The position numbers were made by a program, and so were the translations under genes. A DNA stretch of 64,000 nt from Antitrichia curtipendula. Lineage: Eukaryota > Streptophyta > Bryopsida > Hypnales > Leucodontaceae. The DNA lies in contig OX579641.1 in assembly GCA_951230915.1 (NCBI GenBank), positions 7,130,001 through 7,194,000 on the forward strand, read 5' to 3'. This document shows positions 48,515 through 60,282 of this stretch, piece by piece. How positions within the stretch are numbered: the first letter of the stretch is position 1; the number at the start of each line of letters is the position of its first letter. The notes beneath the pieces were generated by a model, which saw nothing but the letters and a program-made list of their open reading frames with translations, made no database searches and had not been told where the DNA came from.

Positions 48515-51065
48515 TTGTGTGATTGAACCCTCGGAGCTGGTTTTGAAGTGCAGAACATGTCGCCCGGGGGTAAACCTAAATTCGTATCCAACATTAACCC
48601 TGATGCATGTACATTTCATAAGAATATTAATCATTGATGTGTGCAGAAAAGTACAGGACTGATATGAAAGTGCAGAGAAACAAAACAGTTTATGCGGATT
48701 AGTCTTGTGGTGGAGGCGACGACCACATGCATGATCCGGCCTTGGTAAGAATGATCGAAATTGAATGGCAGAATGTAAAGGAGTACTACTGGAAGGAAAG
48801 CACTCACAAATGGAATGTATACTTCATATTCAAAGATTTCTCGAATAGGTTGTTGAAGCATACAAATTCCAGGAGACCTACACTTGATGAACTTACACCT
48901 AAACCTCCGATCCGCGAAGTTTGTTCAGATATTCCAAACTTGACATAAGCATCCCGCGCGTCCATGGACCCTTGTATGCATTCAGTAAGGGTCCGAGTAA
49001 AACCGTAGCTTTGACTGCTTGCCTGATATTCAGGTCTACGCAATCATCTCAAAAATGGAACTTCCACAGGAACTTCAACAAATACCTCAAGTACACAACC
49101 CTCGTTTCACAAGATTTCTAAGTTCGTGTGTGTCTATAAATGAAAAGCACTTAATTGTAGCCAGATGCGCGCTAACCATCGATTCCAAGCGAGAAGGCTT
49201 CAAACTTAAGATGAAGATTGAATTTGTATACTAGATTAATCATCTCCAGACTTGAAACAGCGAGTATGAGGTCGGCTCTTATATGTAGCATCATCCTGCA
49301 CTCTCGGTCAAGCGAAACAACAATTGCACAGGGCAAAATAAAGTGACCATACAGTGTTCATGTGTATCAGCTCAAAAACTGAAAGCAAAACCTCTACAAA
49401 TAATTTAGCATAGCATTACTTACACTAGAAACTGGCTTGCTGTAGCCAGCCTCTGCGATAAGAAGCATTTAGCAAGCACGAGATGATTAACAAATAGAAG
49501 AAATGAGGAATTGGTTTTGCTTCAATTAGAAAATGAAGAAAGAAGACGACACAGCTAGCAAATGATCTCTAGAGGAATTAAATATTTGACCAAAGAGCTA
49601 ATGCAAAAATCAGACACTAGAAGCTACCCGATGCATGCAATTCCTTTGAAAGAGCAAGCATCAAAATCTGTACTACGAATTATTTCCCATCACAAAATAG
49701 CGAGGTTAGCTCTCGCCGAAGTATTGTGGTCAGTCTAAGATAAGTGACAAAATAAAAACACGAGGGAGACGTATCACCTTAAGCAGCAAGGGAATGCAAG
49801 GATCGGTCTCGTCTTCCCAGGGCATGCGTTTGAATCCCGGTTTCCGTTCAGAACGACGCTCAAATCCTGACACAGCTCCAAACAGAACTACTCGAGGACC
49901 GTCGGAGGTGCATATGAACCTTGCTAATGGGAAGATACTTCCGATAGTAATATCGTCGGTCTTTTCACGTATGTTATTTTTGATAGGCTGCCAACTGACC
50001 AACGACAGAAGAGGCCAAGTCATATCATGCAGCGACCGACTCAAGCTGGGAGAAAAAGATCAGTAACCGTAGACCTCTGACAAGAACCGGGAAGAAATCA
50101 GAAACGAAAGGCGGTGGTCTCTAATGTACACTATTTCTCAAAAGCAATGGAATCCAGCGACCGACTAGGGAGGGAAAGATCACCGAACGTGTGTCTCAAG
50201 AATTGTCAAGAAATCAGAAATTTAAGGCGGTCAGTGGTACCCTCTAATAATGTATTATGCTCTTTTTCTCCAAAGAAATGGAATCGCGGGAGATGATACT
50301 ACTCTAAATCTCTGTAACGTCGTCTTAGCAAAGAATGAATCAGCGCAGTGCACAGTTAGTCATTTGCTGCAATTTTGTTGATTCTCTCAATTATTGCACC
50401 TAAAGCTTTAGTAACTCCACAATGTTATAATCTCTTTGATTAGGCTCTCTTAATTAGGTAACACGAAAAAAACAGCCGAATTCAAACAAAGCGTGCGCAA
50501 TGATCCTAAAATCCGGCAAGGTAGTGTCTCTTTCCTAGAATTTGCAGTCGCGCGCATTCTTATAAGCTAACTACAAGCGAAATTCCGTGACTCACGCCGA
50601 AGCAGAAAATCCTGAAAATGAAGGACGGTGTTACAATTGCCAGTGCGCTTTTTTAACAAAATGAATACCGCTGCGAAGAAACATTGAAGTAGTCCTCGAC
50701 AACCGTCGCACACATCTAAGTTACTGTACAAGCTGGTAGCAGCAGGGCTGGCCTTGGTTGTGAGGCCTGCGTCGCCTTAAACGAGGGCGGTGTTGAAGCC
50801 CAGCGAGTGAGTGGAAGCGGTTTAATTTGCTGCCTTTTGGTGTGACTAAGCCAGGTTTAGCAGACGGATGAAGAGCGTCGTCCAATTGACACACGTCATG
50901 GACAGTGAGACGCGGCAAATTCTGCACGGAATCTGCTGAAGAAACAACGACTGTTCCAGGTGGAATTCACCTCTTCTCCCCCTGTTCCAGCACGTCGACG
51001 AAACAACGCCTTGCTGCGGAAAAATCTCTCAAGAATTCTCAAGTGTGACCACAGATTTTCGGGAG
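48515..51065. other. Spacer between FPF1-like and carrier genes; possible exon at 49780-50044 (-)
   Basis: The 5' region of the minus-strand FPF1-like gene and the promoter of the plus-strand carrier gene lie here. On the minus strand 50044-49780 is open and reads like coding sequence (RFICTSDGPRVVLFG, FERRSERKPGFKRMPWEDET), ending at a possible GTGATA donor, but I cannot attach it to a family or link it to other exons. The minus ORF 50927-50721 is basic and unrecognised. Confidence 0.35.
50030..50275. repeat. Tandem duplication of about 125 bases
   Basis: CAGCGACCGACT, GGGA(G)GGAAAGATCA, GAAGAAATCAGAAA/CAAGAAATCAGAAA, AAGGCGGT and CCTCTAATAATGTA/TCTCTAATGTACA blocks occur in the same order near 50031-50140 and 50156-50265. 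The copies have diverged moderately. Non-coding. Confidence 0.6.
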
Positions 51066-54000
51066 ATGGCGATGAGAAGGAAGTTCAAGCAGGAGGATCC
51101 CCGAAGAGCTTTGGTAGCAAGGCATGGACTCGCAGCCACCGCTGCTGTTGCCGCTGAAGCTGCCATCTCCTACCCTCTGGACACTCTCAAGGCTCTCAAA
51201 CAGGTCGAGCCTAAACCCTAAAACCCGTCTGCTTTTGAATTTCGAGGCGATGAATCCTTCTTAGTTTCACATTACACAATGAGGAGTGAAGATTGATTCT
51301 GCATATATTTTCGGTCAATCACGGAGAGGCAGGTGTCTGCATATGCGAGAATAATCGCCGGGCAGCTTGTGGTCATGAGAGGAGTCCAAACCCTACACCC
51401 TTTTGCTGTTGAAAATTAAGGCAATTAATCCTCTTCTGTTTCACATAGCGATGATTGAGGAGTACGATCGATTGTGGCTTTTTCGATCAATGCAATAAGC
51501 AAGGAGAGGCAGGTCTTTGCAAATGCAGGAATAATCGCAGGGCAGCTTGTGGTCATGAGAGGAGCCCAAACCCTAAACCCTTCTGCTGTCGAAATTTGAA
51601 GCAACCAATCCTCTTCAGTTAGCATTGAGATTTTCTCATGATTGAGAAGTAAGATCGATTGTGAGTATTTTCGGATCAATGCAACAAAGTTCGGAGATGC
51701 AGGTTTCTGCAAATGCAGTGAAAATGGTGTGGCCTTGCAAGTAGCCTAAACCCTACTGCATTTGAAATGAGACGATAAATCCCCTTCAGTTTCGCGTTGA
51801 GATTTTCTTATGATTGAGAAGTAAGATCGATTGTGAGTATTTTCGGATCAATGCAATGAGTTCGGAGATGCAGGTTCCTGCAAATGCAGTGAAAATGGCA
51901 AGGCAGCTTGTGGTCTTGCCAGTTGCCCAAACCCTAAATCTTTCTGCATTTGAAATGAGGCAATGAATCCCCTTCCATTTCACGTTGCGATTTTCTTATG
52001 ATTGAGAAGGAAGATCGATGGTGAGTATCTTTTCGGTCAATGTAATAATTTTCGATAGCCAGGTTTCTGCAAATGCAGGGATAATCGGAGGGCAGCATGT
52101 GGTCGTCGATGCGAAGAGGGGTCTGGATGCTAGGACTTTGGCATTTGGAATCAGGTCGACTGTTGGAGTTTCAGGTTAGTATGAAGAGTCTCTTGTTTGC
52201 AATGGTATAAAGATGAGCGCTACTTCTAAGCCTTGAACCCAATATGTTGGAGTATGATTTCGATTGGAGCAAAGTCTCTTTAGATCAAATTTTGCTCACT
52301 CAATGTATGAATTTTTTGTGGGGTCTTGTAGAGCACTATTGAAGGAATAGTAGACAACATCATTCCCATTCAAAGTGTAGCGACCATAGACATTTCGCCT
52401 GCTAATTGAAGGTCAACTAAGTGCATTAGAAGAGATGAGTAGCTGTTGGTAACAGGGGTCAGGCAATAGGAGACGGGATCAGGTACCCTAACGATTTAGT
52501 GTCCTCTACCTTGGTAGGTATTCAGATTTGTAGTGTTTTTCTATGCAGGGTTTTATGGCGGATTAGGGTGGCAAGTGTTGGGAAGATTACCAGTGCTTGG
52601 CACGCGCTTCGGTTTTTACGAGCTCTGCTGTGCTTTCACTACAGGTAGTTATACCATTATTGCACTGTTTTGTTGCAGCTCCAGTTCTGAGATATTCGTC
52701 TGGAGCATTCTGACTGGTATCACTTTATTTATTTATTTTTCTTGTTTGCCTTGGAAGGTGAACCGGCTGTGGGAGTTGCAATTCATGTTCTCATTTTCAC
52801 TTCATTTTGATTTCTGATTTTGCAAATTGTTCAAGTTTCCAATGCATTGCTGCAGTCTCACTCTGGGATGTCGTTGGAGCTCTTCAAATTTTATAGGTTC
52901 TGTAATTGGAAGTTCTGCTGGCAGCCTGGATAGGATGACGCAGTTTAGGTTAGAGTAATTTCTTAATCAATCTAAAAGGTCCTTAACCCCTAAAGGACCT
53001 AGTTGGGCTTCAATTTTTCAGAATTGTTGAGTAGGTCATGTCGAGACTTTCTTTTGTCCAAATTGATGTATTCTTGACCCCAAAACATATGCATGGTTCA
53101 TAACTGATTCTGGTCATATAGATCTTGGCCCATCTGAATTATGTTTTTCACAAATATGATCAATTCAATTGGTCATTTGAAAAACCATGAATCCGTGGTC
53201 CTTACAGCTTGGTTTATTTTGATGTATCATGGAAAACTCCAGTGTAGAGGTGCTATGACATGTCTGAAAACCCATGGATTCGTGACAATGCTTGAGAGTG
53301 CTGCAGATGGACGAGCGTCGAGAGAAGTCTCCATCTCGGAGGCCTTTATGGCTGGCCTTTGTGCTGGCGCAGTGGAGTCCTTTGTGGCAACACCTTTCGA
53401 CATCCTCAAGTTGCGTGGCCAGGTTGCGGCTGTTCAAGTTCCTGAAACCGGAGTAGCCTTGCGTCAACCCCTTTGGAATCAAATTGAGCAAAGTCTTGTC
53501 GTTTTGCCGCATGCACATCCACAGACGGTGCCTGCCATAAGAACTTACACTTGGTTGGAAAACGGGACGGGACGGCCTCATCTTATCAGAGACGTAGCAG
53601 GTTTGAGACGTTTGACGGATGTAGAGGGATTGAGTTCGCTTTGGCGAGGTCTGCGTCCTGGTATATTTCGGGATGCTTTATATGCTGGAGTTTTCTTTGG
53701 GAGTTGGCAGTATGTTTATGAGATAATGCTGGAGTGGAAAGTCATTAGCATGGACACGAAACCTAGGTAAGCTCCTCTGTATCTTCCTTCGACAGTCTCT
53801 TTTGCAGCCTTCCTTTTTCCTGTAAGATCTCCTCAGAGTCAGTCTTAGCTTGCAAAGATACTTTGTAATTCCATGGTCAGAGAATGTCAGTCATAGGGCA
53901 GAGGTAATCAAATCTCGGCAGGATGCATTTTTATTTTCGATTCTTTATCAAAGGAGAATCTGGCATCTAAAGTAACGCTTCATTGTTGTGGATTAACAGT

Positions 54001-54944
54001 TCCTTGGAAGATATTCCTCCACTTAAGCCATGGCAGCTGAGTGTGAGTGCTGGCATTGCTGCTTCTTTAGCAGCAACTGTCTCTCATGCATTGGACACAA
54101 CGAAGACCAGGAGTCAAGCTACTGTCATCCCGAAGGTAATCTTACGAATCTCCTCATCCAGTTCTTGACTTTCGCATTGATATACCCCCACACACCAATC
54201 GAGTAGACCGATTAGCGAACTGAGGTGTAAAGACTTTCAAGTTGGGTGCACTCTTCTGTATACTACGAGTGGGTTTTGAAACAAGTTGAGCATCCTACCT
54301 GTCATCAAAGCATAAGAGTGTCATCAGTGTTGTCATCAAGTCATTATATTTTAAATAGGTGGATACAAGATGACTAGTGCAGTAAAAACATCACTCAAAA
54401 TAAAGTGACCCGCACTAGAGAGACTTAAGCATGCAACTGCTACTTGGTTGGTGTGGGATGAGTTAGTACTTCAAGCCATTGGGATAGACATATTTAGTGT
54501 ATGTGTCCAATCAAGGAGAAAATTAATGTGAATTTGTTGCAAGTTTGGCTTCAGGAGTTAGCACCAATCATTCACTGAACTTGAGCAGTGCTGGAATTTA
54601 GTACGAAATTTCAAAGTAGCTACAACCATTTTTGGGTGTTGGCGGTGCCTGAATTGGAGTTTAGATCACGCACTTTCTTTCATTTCTACATTCGTGACAT
54701 TTGTCAAGCGGCATCATAACCCTTGGTTGTTGAATTTCAGCACATTGCTATGGAAAGGAAATTGCTCAAGTGGGTGAAGCCTGGCAGTTGGCTTCAAAGA
54801 ACAACAGGAATAGTTCCTTTCGACCAACCCCTGCTTTGGAGGGGTTTAAAGATCCGGGCATTTCAACATGGATTGGCCGCTACAGTGTTGGTGGGCACAT
54901 ACGAAACAGCCATGCAATACTTCATGCGCCATAGCAGACGATAA
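51066..54944 (+). CDS. Mitochondrial carrier (SLC25) family protein, six exons
   Basis: Exons 51066-51203, 52063-52174, 52549-52644, 53307-53766, 54000-54135 and 54741-54944 join in phase (1146 nt, 381 residues, TAA). All introns are GT-AG. Three carrier repeats are visible by their Px(D/E)xxK signatures: YPLDTLKALKQ (residues 36-46), TPFDILKLRGQ (144-154) and HALDTTKTRSQ (298-308, with Ala in place of Pro). Each is followed by membrane-helix segments such as GGLGWQVLGRLPVLGTRFGF, SLWRGLRPGIFRDALYAG and PLLWRGLKIRAFQHGLAATV. Carriers exchange metabolites or cofactors across the inner mitochondrial membrane; which substrate cannot be told from sequence. Long loops in repeats 1 and 2 make it longer than the 300-residue norm, as in some plant orphan carriers. 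The first ATG after an in-frame-open 5' region is used. Intron 1 holds a pseudo-exon array and intron 3 a TTAA-element end. Confidence 0.92.
51204..52062 (+). repeat. Tandem array in carrier intron 1, copies of intron 1 plus start of exon 2
   Basis: Four units begin right after CAG at 51333, 51513, 51703 and 51874, spaced 180, 190, 171 and then 189 bases to the real exon 2 at 52063. Each unit begins like exon 2 (GTTTCTGCAAATGCAG and relatives), the better kept ones continuing GGGCAGCTTGTGGTC. Each then passes into a copy of the intron 1 start (CCTAAACCCTAAA), a middle block (GATTGAGAAGTAAGATCGAT, TATTTTCGG) and an acceptor-like end. The sequence just after the exon 1 donor is the 129-base founder intron. 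Exon 2 beyond its first ~50 bases is not repeated. Confidence 0.8.
52987..53060 (+). mobile_element. Solo TTAA-element end in carrier intron 3
   Basis: TTAA (52983-52986) then CCCCTAAAGGACC, identical to the first 13 bases of family C. The preceding bases, AGGTCCTTAA, make the junction partly palindromic with CTAAAGGACCT. No matching right end was found before exon 4 at 53307. The right limit given is arbitrary. Confidence 0.5.
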
Positions 54945-55825
54945 AATACAAACCCAGACCTCATCTTTGACACATGATGGGAACCCTCACCAACGAACCT
55001 GCATGAGAAGAGCCATTAGCCAAGTCCTGAAGATTGCAAAGACTCGACCTCAGCAAATTGTTAACAAAGCATTTGCTTTGGACCATTTCAGAGGTATTCC
55101 TGAGACTTACACTACTCAAGGTCAGGTGCAGAATTGGGGATATCAAAACCTCGATTATGTCTTCACCAGGGTTAGGATTGTGTCTTCCTATGTTGCAGGA
55201 GTGGGACAAAAGCAAGGTTTGTGATTGGAGATCACAGTAATCTTTGCTCTTTTCTACACCCTTCATCGTGGCTGTAGTGGCTGGACGCTGCATTCCAGTT
55301 CTGAGATACTGTATGACATTGGCACATTGGGGAGTCAAACTTAAGTGAGATATCCTGAGCAGTTATTACCAGTAGGAATCTTGTAGGACAAATTCTTTAT
55401 CAACTGTAGAATATTATGTGCCCAGGGAGGGTTTTTTAAGTTATGGCCCCTATTGATGATCCTGCGGCCTTCCTTCACATGAAAGAAAGAGAACCTTGGT
55501 GGTAGGAACTCAGATTCTGCAACTACTGTACCTGTTACTGTAGAACTTTGCTGTCAAGGGTTTGTCATGTCACTACGAGCCCTAAATGCTGGAGTCTCTT
55601 AGACTAAGCAAAGAGGCAGTCTATGCAGATTACTTCAGAGTGAAATTCATTTGTAACATAAAGCATATCAGCTGTCAGTCAGACAAATTAGGGTTTCTGC
55701 TCTGTTTCCCATGAAGCTTCTGGATCAGTGAATGGCGAGTTAATGGGGTGACTCAGCTTTTTGCCGTTCTTTTCATATGTCATTTGGTGGTTCTCCATGG
55801 TCATTCAGTTGTTGCATAAGCTTAA
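54945..55825. other. 3' flank of the carrier gene
   Basis: Likely 3' UTR and downstream spacer. Short ORFs on both strands have no recognisable similarity. Confidence 0.45.
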
Positions 55826-56394
55826 CCCTGAAGCACTCCAACATCCAATTTTGGACGACTAACAGATTGAAACTCAAGTTTCATTCTCAATATTGCTTGG
55901 ATGAAAGTTATTTTAATTTGTGGAGATACTTTATGAAGGTGTTGTCCTATCTAATGGTTGGATTTGGTGTTGCTAGAGTACATATTTTTCTAAAATTACA
56001 TATGTGGTTGTCAAATGGTTGGCCTGATTGCATAAACTCTAGTTCATAATTGAATTTGCAAAAATGAAGTCATACATTTAAAGAACACAAAAGTTTCAAA
56101 TAAATCATTGTGTGAAGAGAACCTCATTTCAAATCCATTCCAACAAATTGCACTCAAAATATGATAATATTTTGCTTGTAATTGAAATTAGAAGGAATTT
56201 TGAAATTTTCCTTTCAAAGTTTATTAAAAAGTATTGTTGATAGCATTGGTGAATCTAACTATACGGATGAAATCTAAAATTCAAAATGTACAACTTTTAT
56301 TTGTACATGAGTTCCAAAATATTCTTCAAAATAATACTTTATGATGTTTTTTCTCAAATCGTGAATTTTGGAGAAGAGTCTCGACATTTAGGGA
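55826..56394. mobile_element. Degenerate TTAA-type miniature element
   Basis: TTAA (55822-55825) then CCCTGAAGCACTCC; right end GTCTCGACATTTAGGGA then TTAA (56395-56398). End similarity is limited to the CCCTRAA core, but the GTC(T)CG-CATTTAGGG end is like family B (GAGACACC.../GGGCATTTAGGGG). I consider it an old member. Confidence 0.45.
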
Positions 56395-56398
56395 TTAA

Positions 56399-57738
56399 TC
56401 ATTTAATTTGGTAAAAAATTGTAACTTTTTGGATATTCTAGTCATTTTCCTCAAGTTTGAAAAAGCAAGCGGTTAACAAATTGACAAATAAAATACAACT
56501 CAATTCAAATACTAAGTTGAAGGCAATTTAGCAATTTAAGGGGATTTTTTTGCAAACTATTATACTTAGATAGCATGTTTGGTTTAAATTACCTAAAATA
56601 AAATGCCTAATTTTTCTTACTAATTCTAGGACTGGATAGTTAAAACTAAATTGATGTAAAGGTAGCTTGTCAAAAATCCAAAGCATTCAATAACAATCCA
56701 TTGAATCAAATACAAATTTATCATTTTAACATCTACCATCAAGAAAAAATTTATAACAATGACAATGAAGAGTGGATAGGTCATTTTTATAATGAAATTC
56801 ATTGTTAATCATGAATCCTTGAAGGGTATGGGACAATTTGAAGATAAGTGCTTGACCGCTCATTGTCAAAAACAAAGGAATTGTATTCAAAGTGAAACTT
56901 TAGACCTCATTGGAGCATAATTAGTAGAATAACATTTTCTTAAACCTTTGAACTAAGAAAAGTTGGAAAATCAAGCTAAGTTCCATTTACACAAAACCAT
57001 TTGTAATTTTGAACCTCCGAAAAGAAGTTATGGACAAAATTTAGAGAGGATGTTTGAAAATGTCATAGAAAATGTCGTTTCCAAACCCTCTCTGAAATTC
57101 ATCCATAATTTTTAATTGAATGCTTAATATCTCAAACAATTTTTTGAAGATGAAAATTATCTTGGTTTCCCACATTATTAAAGCTCAAAGTTTTTGAAAA
57201 AAACTATTCTACTATGCCTAAATGGAGTTTTAAATTCTACTTTGAACACAATTTTTGCTTTTGAGTTAACTATGAGCAGTTGAGCTCTACCATTCCTAAT
57301 TTACATACTCTACACGGATTGTTTTACCTCCTGCCACCCCACTTGTATTAAAAACTTGTCTTTTCATCTATAGTCACTTACAAATAATTGCTTTGTTAGC
57401 GATGCTAGATTTTTTTGAATTTGATGTCGGCAATACCCTTGGGCTATTTAGCTAGAAATTGGTGAGAGCTTCTATGGAGCAATTAAAATCCACTTGTTTT
57501 TTTATGGAAAAAGGATGAAAAATTGTCATTTTTTTCATAAGCAGTTTATTTCCTATACTTCTAATTTTCTATTTGGTTATACAACCTAAAATACTAAAAT
57601 TAAGATGGAAATTTATTGATTTCACATGGTTGATTTTCTACTAGTAATAGGTTCTCCTCATTCATTGGATTGAATAGAGAATTCAACATCAATTAGTATT
57701 AAAATTGCAACAATGTAAAGGGTTCTTTTTCATAATGG
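56399..57738. other. Intergenic, AT-rich, nothing recognised
   Basis: No gene or repeat that I can support. Confidence 0.45.
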
Positions 57739-57839
57739 TACATCACAAAATTTAGAACTTGTAGTTTGTCAACAATTATCATGTGATTATCGTTGCTTCA
57801 TGGATTTGCAAGTTAATATACAATTTATTGCATCATTTT

Positions 57840-57934
57840 GATGCATTACTTTACAATTTATTGCATCCTTACAATGCATTACTTGCAACTAAAAGTAATG
57901 CATCATAAGGATGCAATAAATTATAAAGTAATGC
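57840..57934. repeat. Long hairpin with 43-45-base arms and 7-base loop
   Basis: The left arm 57840-57884 contains ATGCATTACTTTACAATTTA then TTGCATCCTTACAATGCATT; the right arm 57892-57934 in reverse contains GCATTACTTTATAATTTATT then GCATCCTTATGATGCATTAC. The mismatches are few, so the transcript could fold into one long stem. The first part, ATTGCATCATTTTGATGCA, is itself a small palindrome just before the left arm. Confidence 0.7.
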
Positions 57935-58159
57935 CTAAGCGCCCCAACAACAGGATCATGTCTCTCCAAATTTTAAAGTTTTCCTTATTTGACTATTATA
58001 ATCTTTTCAACAGTACGGTCAAAGGATGTGTCCCTCTCCCTTGAGCTCTAGGTTTATCAATATGGTCAGTTCATGTGGATTTCTTGTTAGGTGATAGTTT
58101 GATTGGAATGAGTTTACAAAGGTCTAGATTTTAGTAAACACGCACTAGGTGCTCAAGGA
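57933..58159. mobile_element. Small TTAA-type element with ends like the large piggyBac element
   Basis: Left end GCCTAAGCGCCCC resembles CCCCTAAGCGCCC of the 40077-45871 element; right end GGTGCTCAAGGA|TTAA resembles its GGCGCTCAAGGG|TTAA. The left TTAA is degenerate (TAAT). About 227 bases, non-coding; a candidate non-autonomous derivative mobilised by the same transposase. Confidence 0.5.
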
Positions 58160-58717
58160 TTAACGTGCAAACTCATGAAACAACAATAACCACATGATAA
58201 TTGTTGACAAACTACACATTCTAAACTTTGTGATGTAGAAAAAACTAATTCAGTAATTCCAATAGCCAAAAATCATTTTTAACCTTAGAACATTGGGTTT
58301 GTCACATGGAAATCATCATTTTGGATAGTGTGAATCATTTTTATTTTATTTTAAAAAGAAGCCATTGGAGGTCAAACTACTATGCAAGACCTCTCCTTTT
58401 CAAACAAAATCCCAAAGATGGACATTTGTACTTCTGTCTTATACAGAGGAATTCTTCGTCATCCATCACACTTTAGTTAATGTCTGCAATGACAACACAA
58501 GATTAATGGAATTCTGATTTTTTCACCGAAGCCTTGAGGATGTGGATGTCTTAAACTTGGGTAAGTGCATGGTTTATAATCTAATATAAACCCTGAAACG
58601 TTTGGCCCATCACCACAAAGTTGAATTTCATACTCCTTCATTATGTATGCACTTAATATATAGACTACATACGAATGTTTTTTTCAAATTAAAATAAAAA
58701 AATAAATCAAAGATTAA

Positions 58718-59590
58718 CCCCTAAAGGACCAAACACTGTTTTTTGACAACATAGCGTTTTTGGGCAGCTCACCACGAATGGAATTTTTATTTTTTTTCTT
58801 TGAAATTTTCACACAAGATGTGCATGTAGTTTTCATTGGTCAGCGGGCAGCCCGGGCAGCAAAAAAACTTCTTTAAAAATCATTTTCTAGAGAAATAAAA
58901 ATTTGAAATTGGTTCTCTAGATTTATGTGCACAAGGAAAGCTTTGAATCATTCCACTTTGATTTATAAGATGAAAGTTATGAGGAATTTTAGTTGTGGGT
59001 AGTTTGCGGGTAGTTATGGAATCTCTACTCTAAAATAAACTTTGAAGTCCTTTATTTAACTCAATTTTCAATATTTTTGGAAAAAAATATAAACACAAGG
59101 TGTATATTGTTTATTACAACATTACAATCATTTGGATTGGCATTTTTCAATTCCATAATTAAATCCTTAACAATTTAGTGTTTTGAATCATTTTCTACTT
59201 CTTTCTACTTACTATTTTTTTCCTATATGTTGTACAATTCCAAATGATCTGAAATTTTTCAAGCATGTAGCTAACTTGCTTTGAAGAATGAATCCAAAGA
59301 GTTACCACCATTTTGGAAATTTTTTCATACAAAGGTGACCATGTAAAGGGCAGCTGCCCGTTTTTTCGCAGGGACAAAAAAAGGGGTTTTGTCACTTCAA
59401 ATGCTAATATCTTGCAATCTACACGGTGGAAATTTTTGAAATGTTTTCCACATCTTCTCAAACTAGTTTACTACGAGATCCTACGGTTACATGTGTCCAA
59501 AAATGTTTTTTTTCCAAAATTTGGTAATTGTACTAGAAATGGCAGTTTAGGAGCGTTTTTTGTGAAAACATAGTCAAAAACCTTTAGGGG
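58718..59590 (+). mobile_element. TTAA-type (piggyBac-like) miniature element, family C, copy 2
   Basis: TTAA (58714-58717) then CCCCTAAAGGACCAAACACT; right end AAAAACCTTTAGGGG then TTAA (59591-59594). It matches copy 1 at 33597-34531 over its whole length, with a deletion of about 60 bases in the left third (after ACAAGATGTGCATG). It contains GCGGGCAGCCCGGGCAGC and GGGCAGCTGCCCG palindromic motifs. Confidence 0.8.
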
Positions 59591-59594
59591 TTAA

Positions 59595-60282
59595 ACCACA
59601 TGCCTTTTGTAAGTTATAAAACTTTAAGAACTTTTGTAGGAAACTTGAGATTCTTATAATTTTTTGAAGAAAAAAATGAAGAAAATTTATATCACTTAGA
59701 AAATTGACTCAATTTTTTTAAAAGTTTCACCGCATGCGTAGATTATAGTAGAGAAGATCATTGCCTAAACAAAATTTCATGAATCATTCCATCTTTTGAA
59801 ATGTGGCTATAAGCACTCAACTTCAAACTACAATAAAATATTATTTTCAAAGTTTTTATCAATATTTTCAAGTAGTATTGAAACCAATAACCATAGTAGT
59901 TATCTCACATAATTTAACTCAATGATGTGCACATTCTATTATTGAATTTGTACACAAAAAATGGATGAAAATTTGCATTTCCTTGCCTTTAATTGCCCTT
60001 GTAATTGCCTTATTTACATATGTTGAAAGGATGTTAAAAATTCCTCCCAACATTCTAGGGTTGAATTGTTACAAGATTTCTTCTAATTCCAAGAATATGG
60101 GTAAAAATAAGGATTTTCTTCTATTAGATGATTTTATCTAATTCCAATAATATAGGCAAGAATAAGAATCTTTTTAATTTAGGATTAAGCTTAATAATTG
60201 TCCAAATCATTGGATCTTTGTCATTCTTTTTAAGATTGAAATTCAGATTACTAAAATGCAAAAAGAAATATAGAAATGTTAA
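59595..60282. other. Intergenic, AT-rich, nothing recognised
   Basis: No gene or repeat recognised between the two TTAA-type elements. Confidence 0.45.

Larger units (their letters stand above)
57739..58237. mobile_element. Nested inverted-repeat structure (outer arms about 79 bases)
   Basis: Outer arms 57739-57817 and 58237-58160 (reverse) match at roughly 85-90%: TACATCACAAA(A/G)TTTAGAA, GTAGTTTGTCAACAATTATC, ATGTG(A/G)TTAT(C/T)GTTG and TTCATG, ending at GTTAAT. Inside lie a near-perfect hairpin (57840-57934) and a small TTAA-type element (57933-58159), so several elements are nested or abutting. Confidence 0.65.

Noticed and set aside
51425..51983. Minus-strand ORFs of 95 and 65 codons in carrier intron 1
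   Set aside because: They follow the tandem repeat and share sequence because of it; no protein family, in an intron.
51333..52062. CRISPR-like spaced repeats
   Set aside because: The repeats are 170-190 bases, diverged, and consist of intron/exon copies in a plant gene; not a CRISPR array.
53165..53581. Minus-strand ORF of 138 codons across carrier exon 4
   Set aside because: Opposite a clear carrier exon with conserved motifs; antisense shadow.
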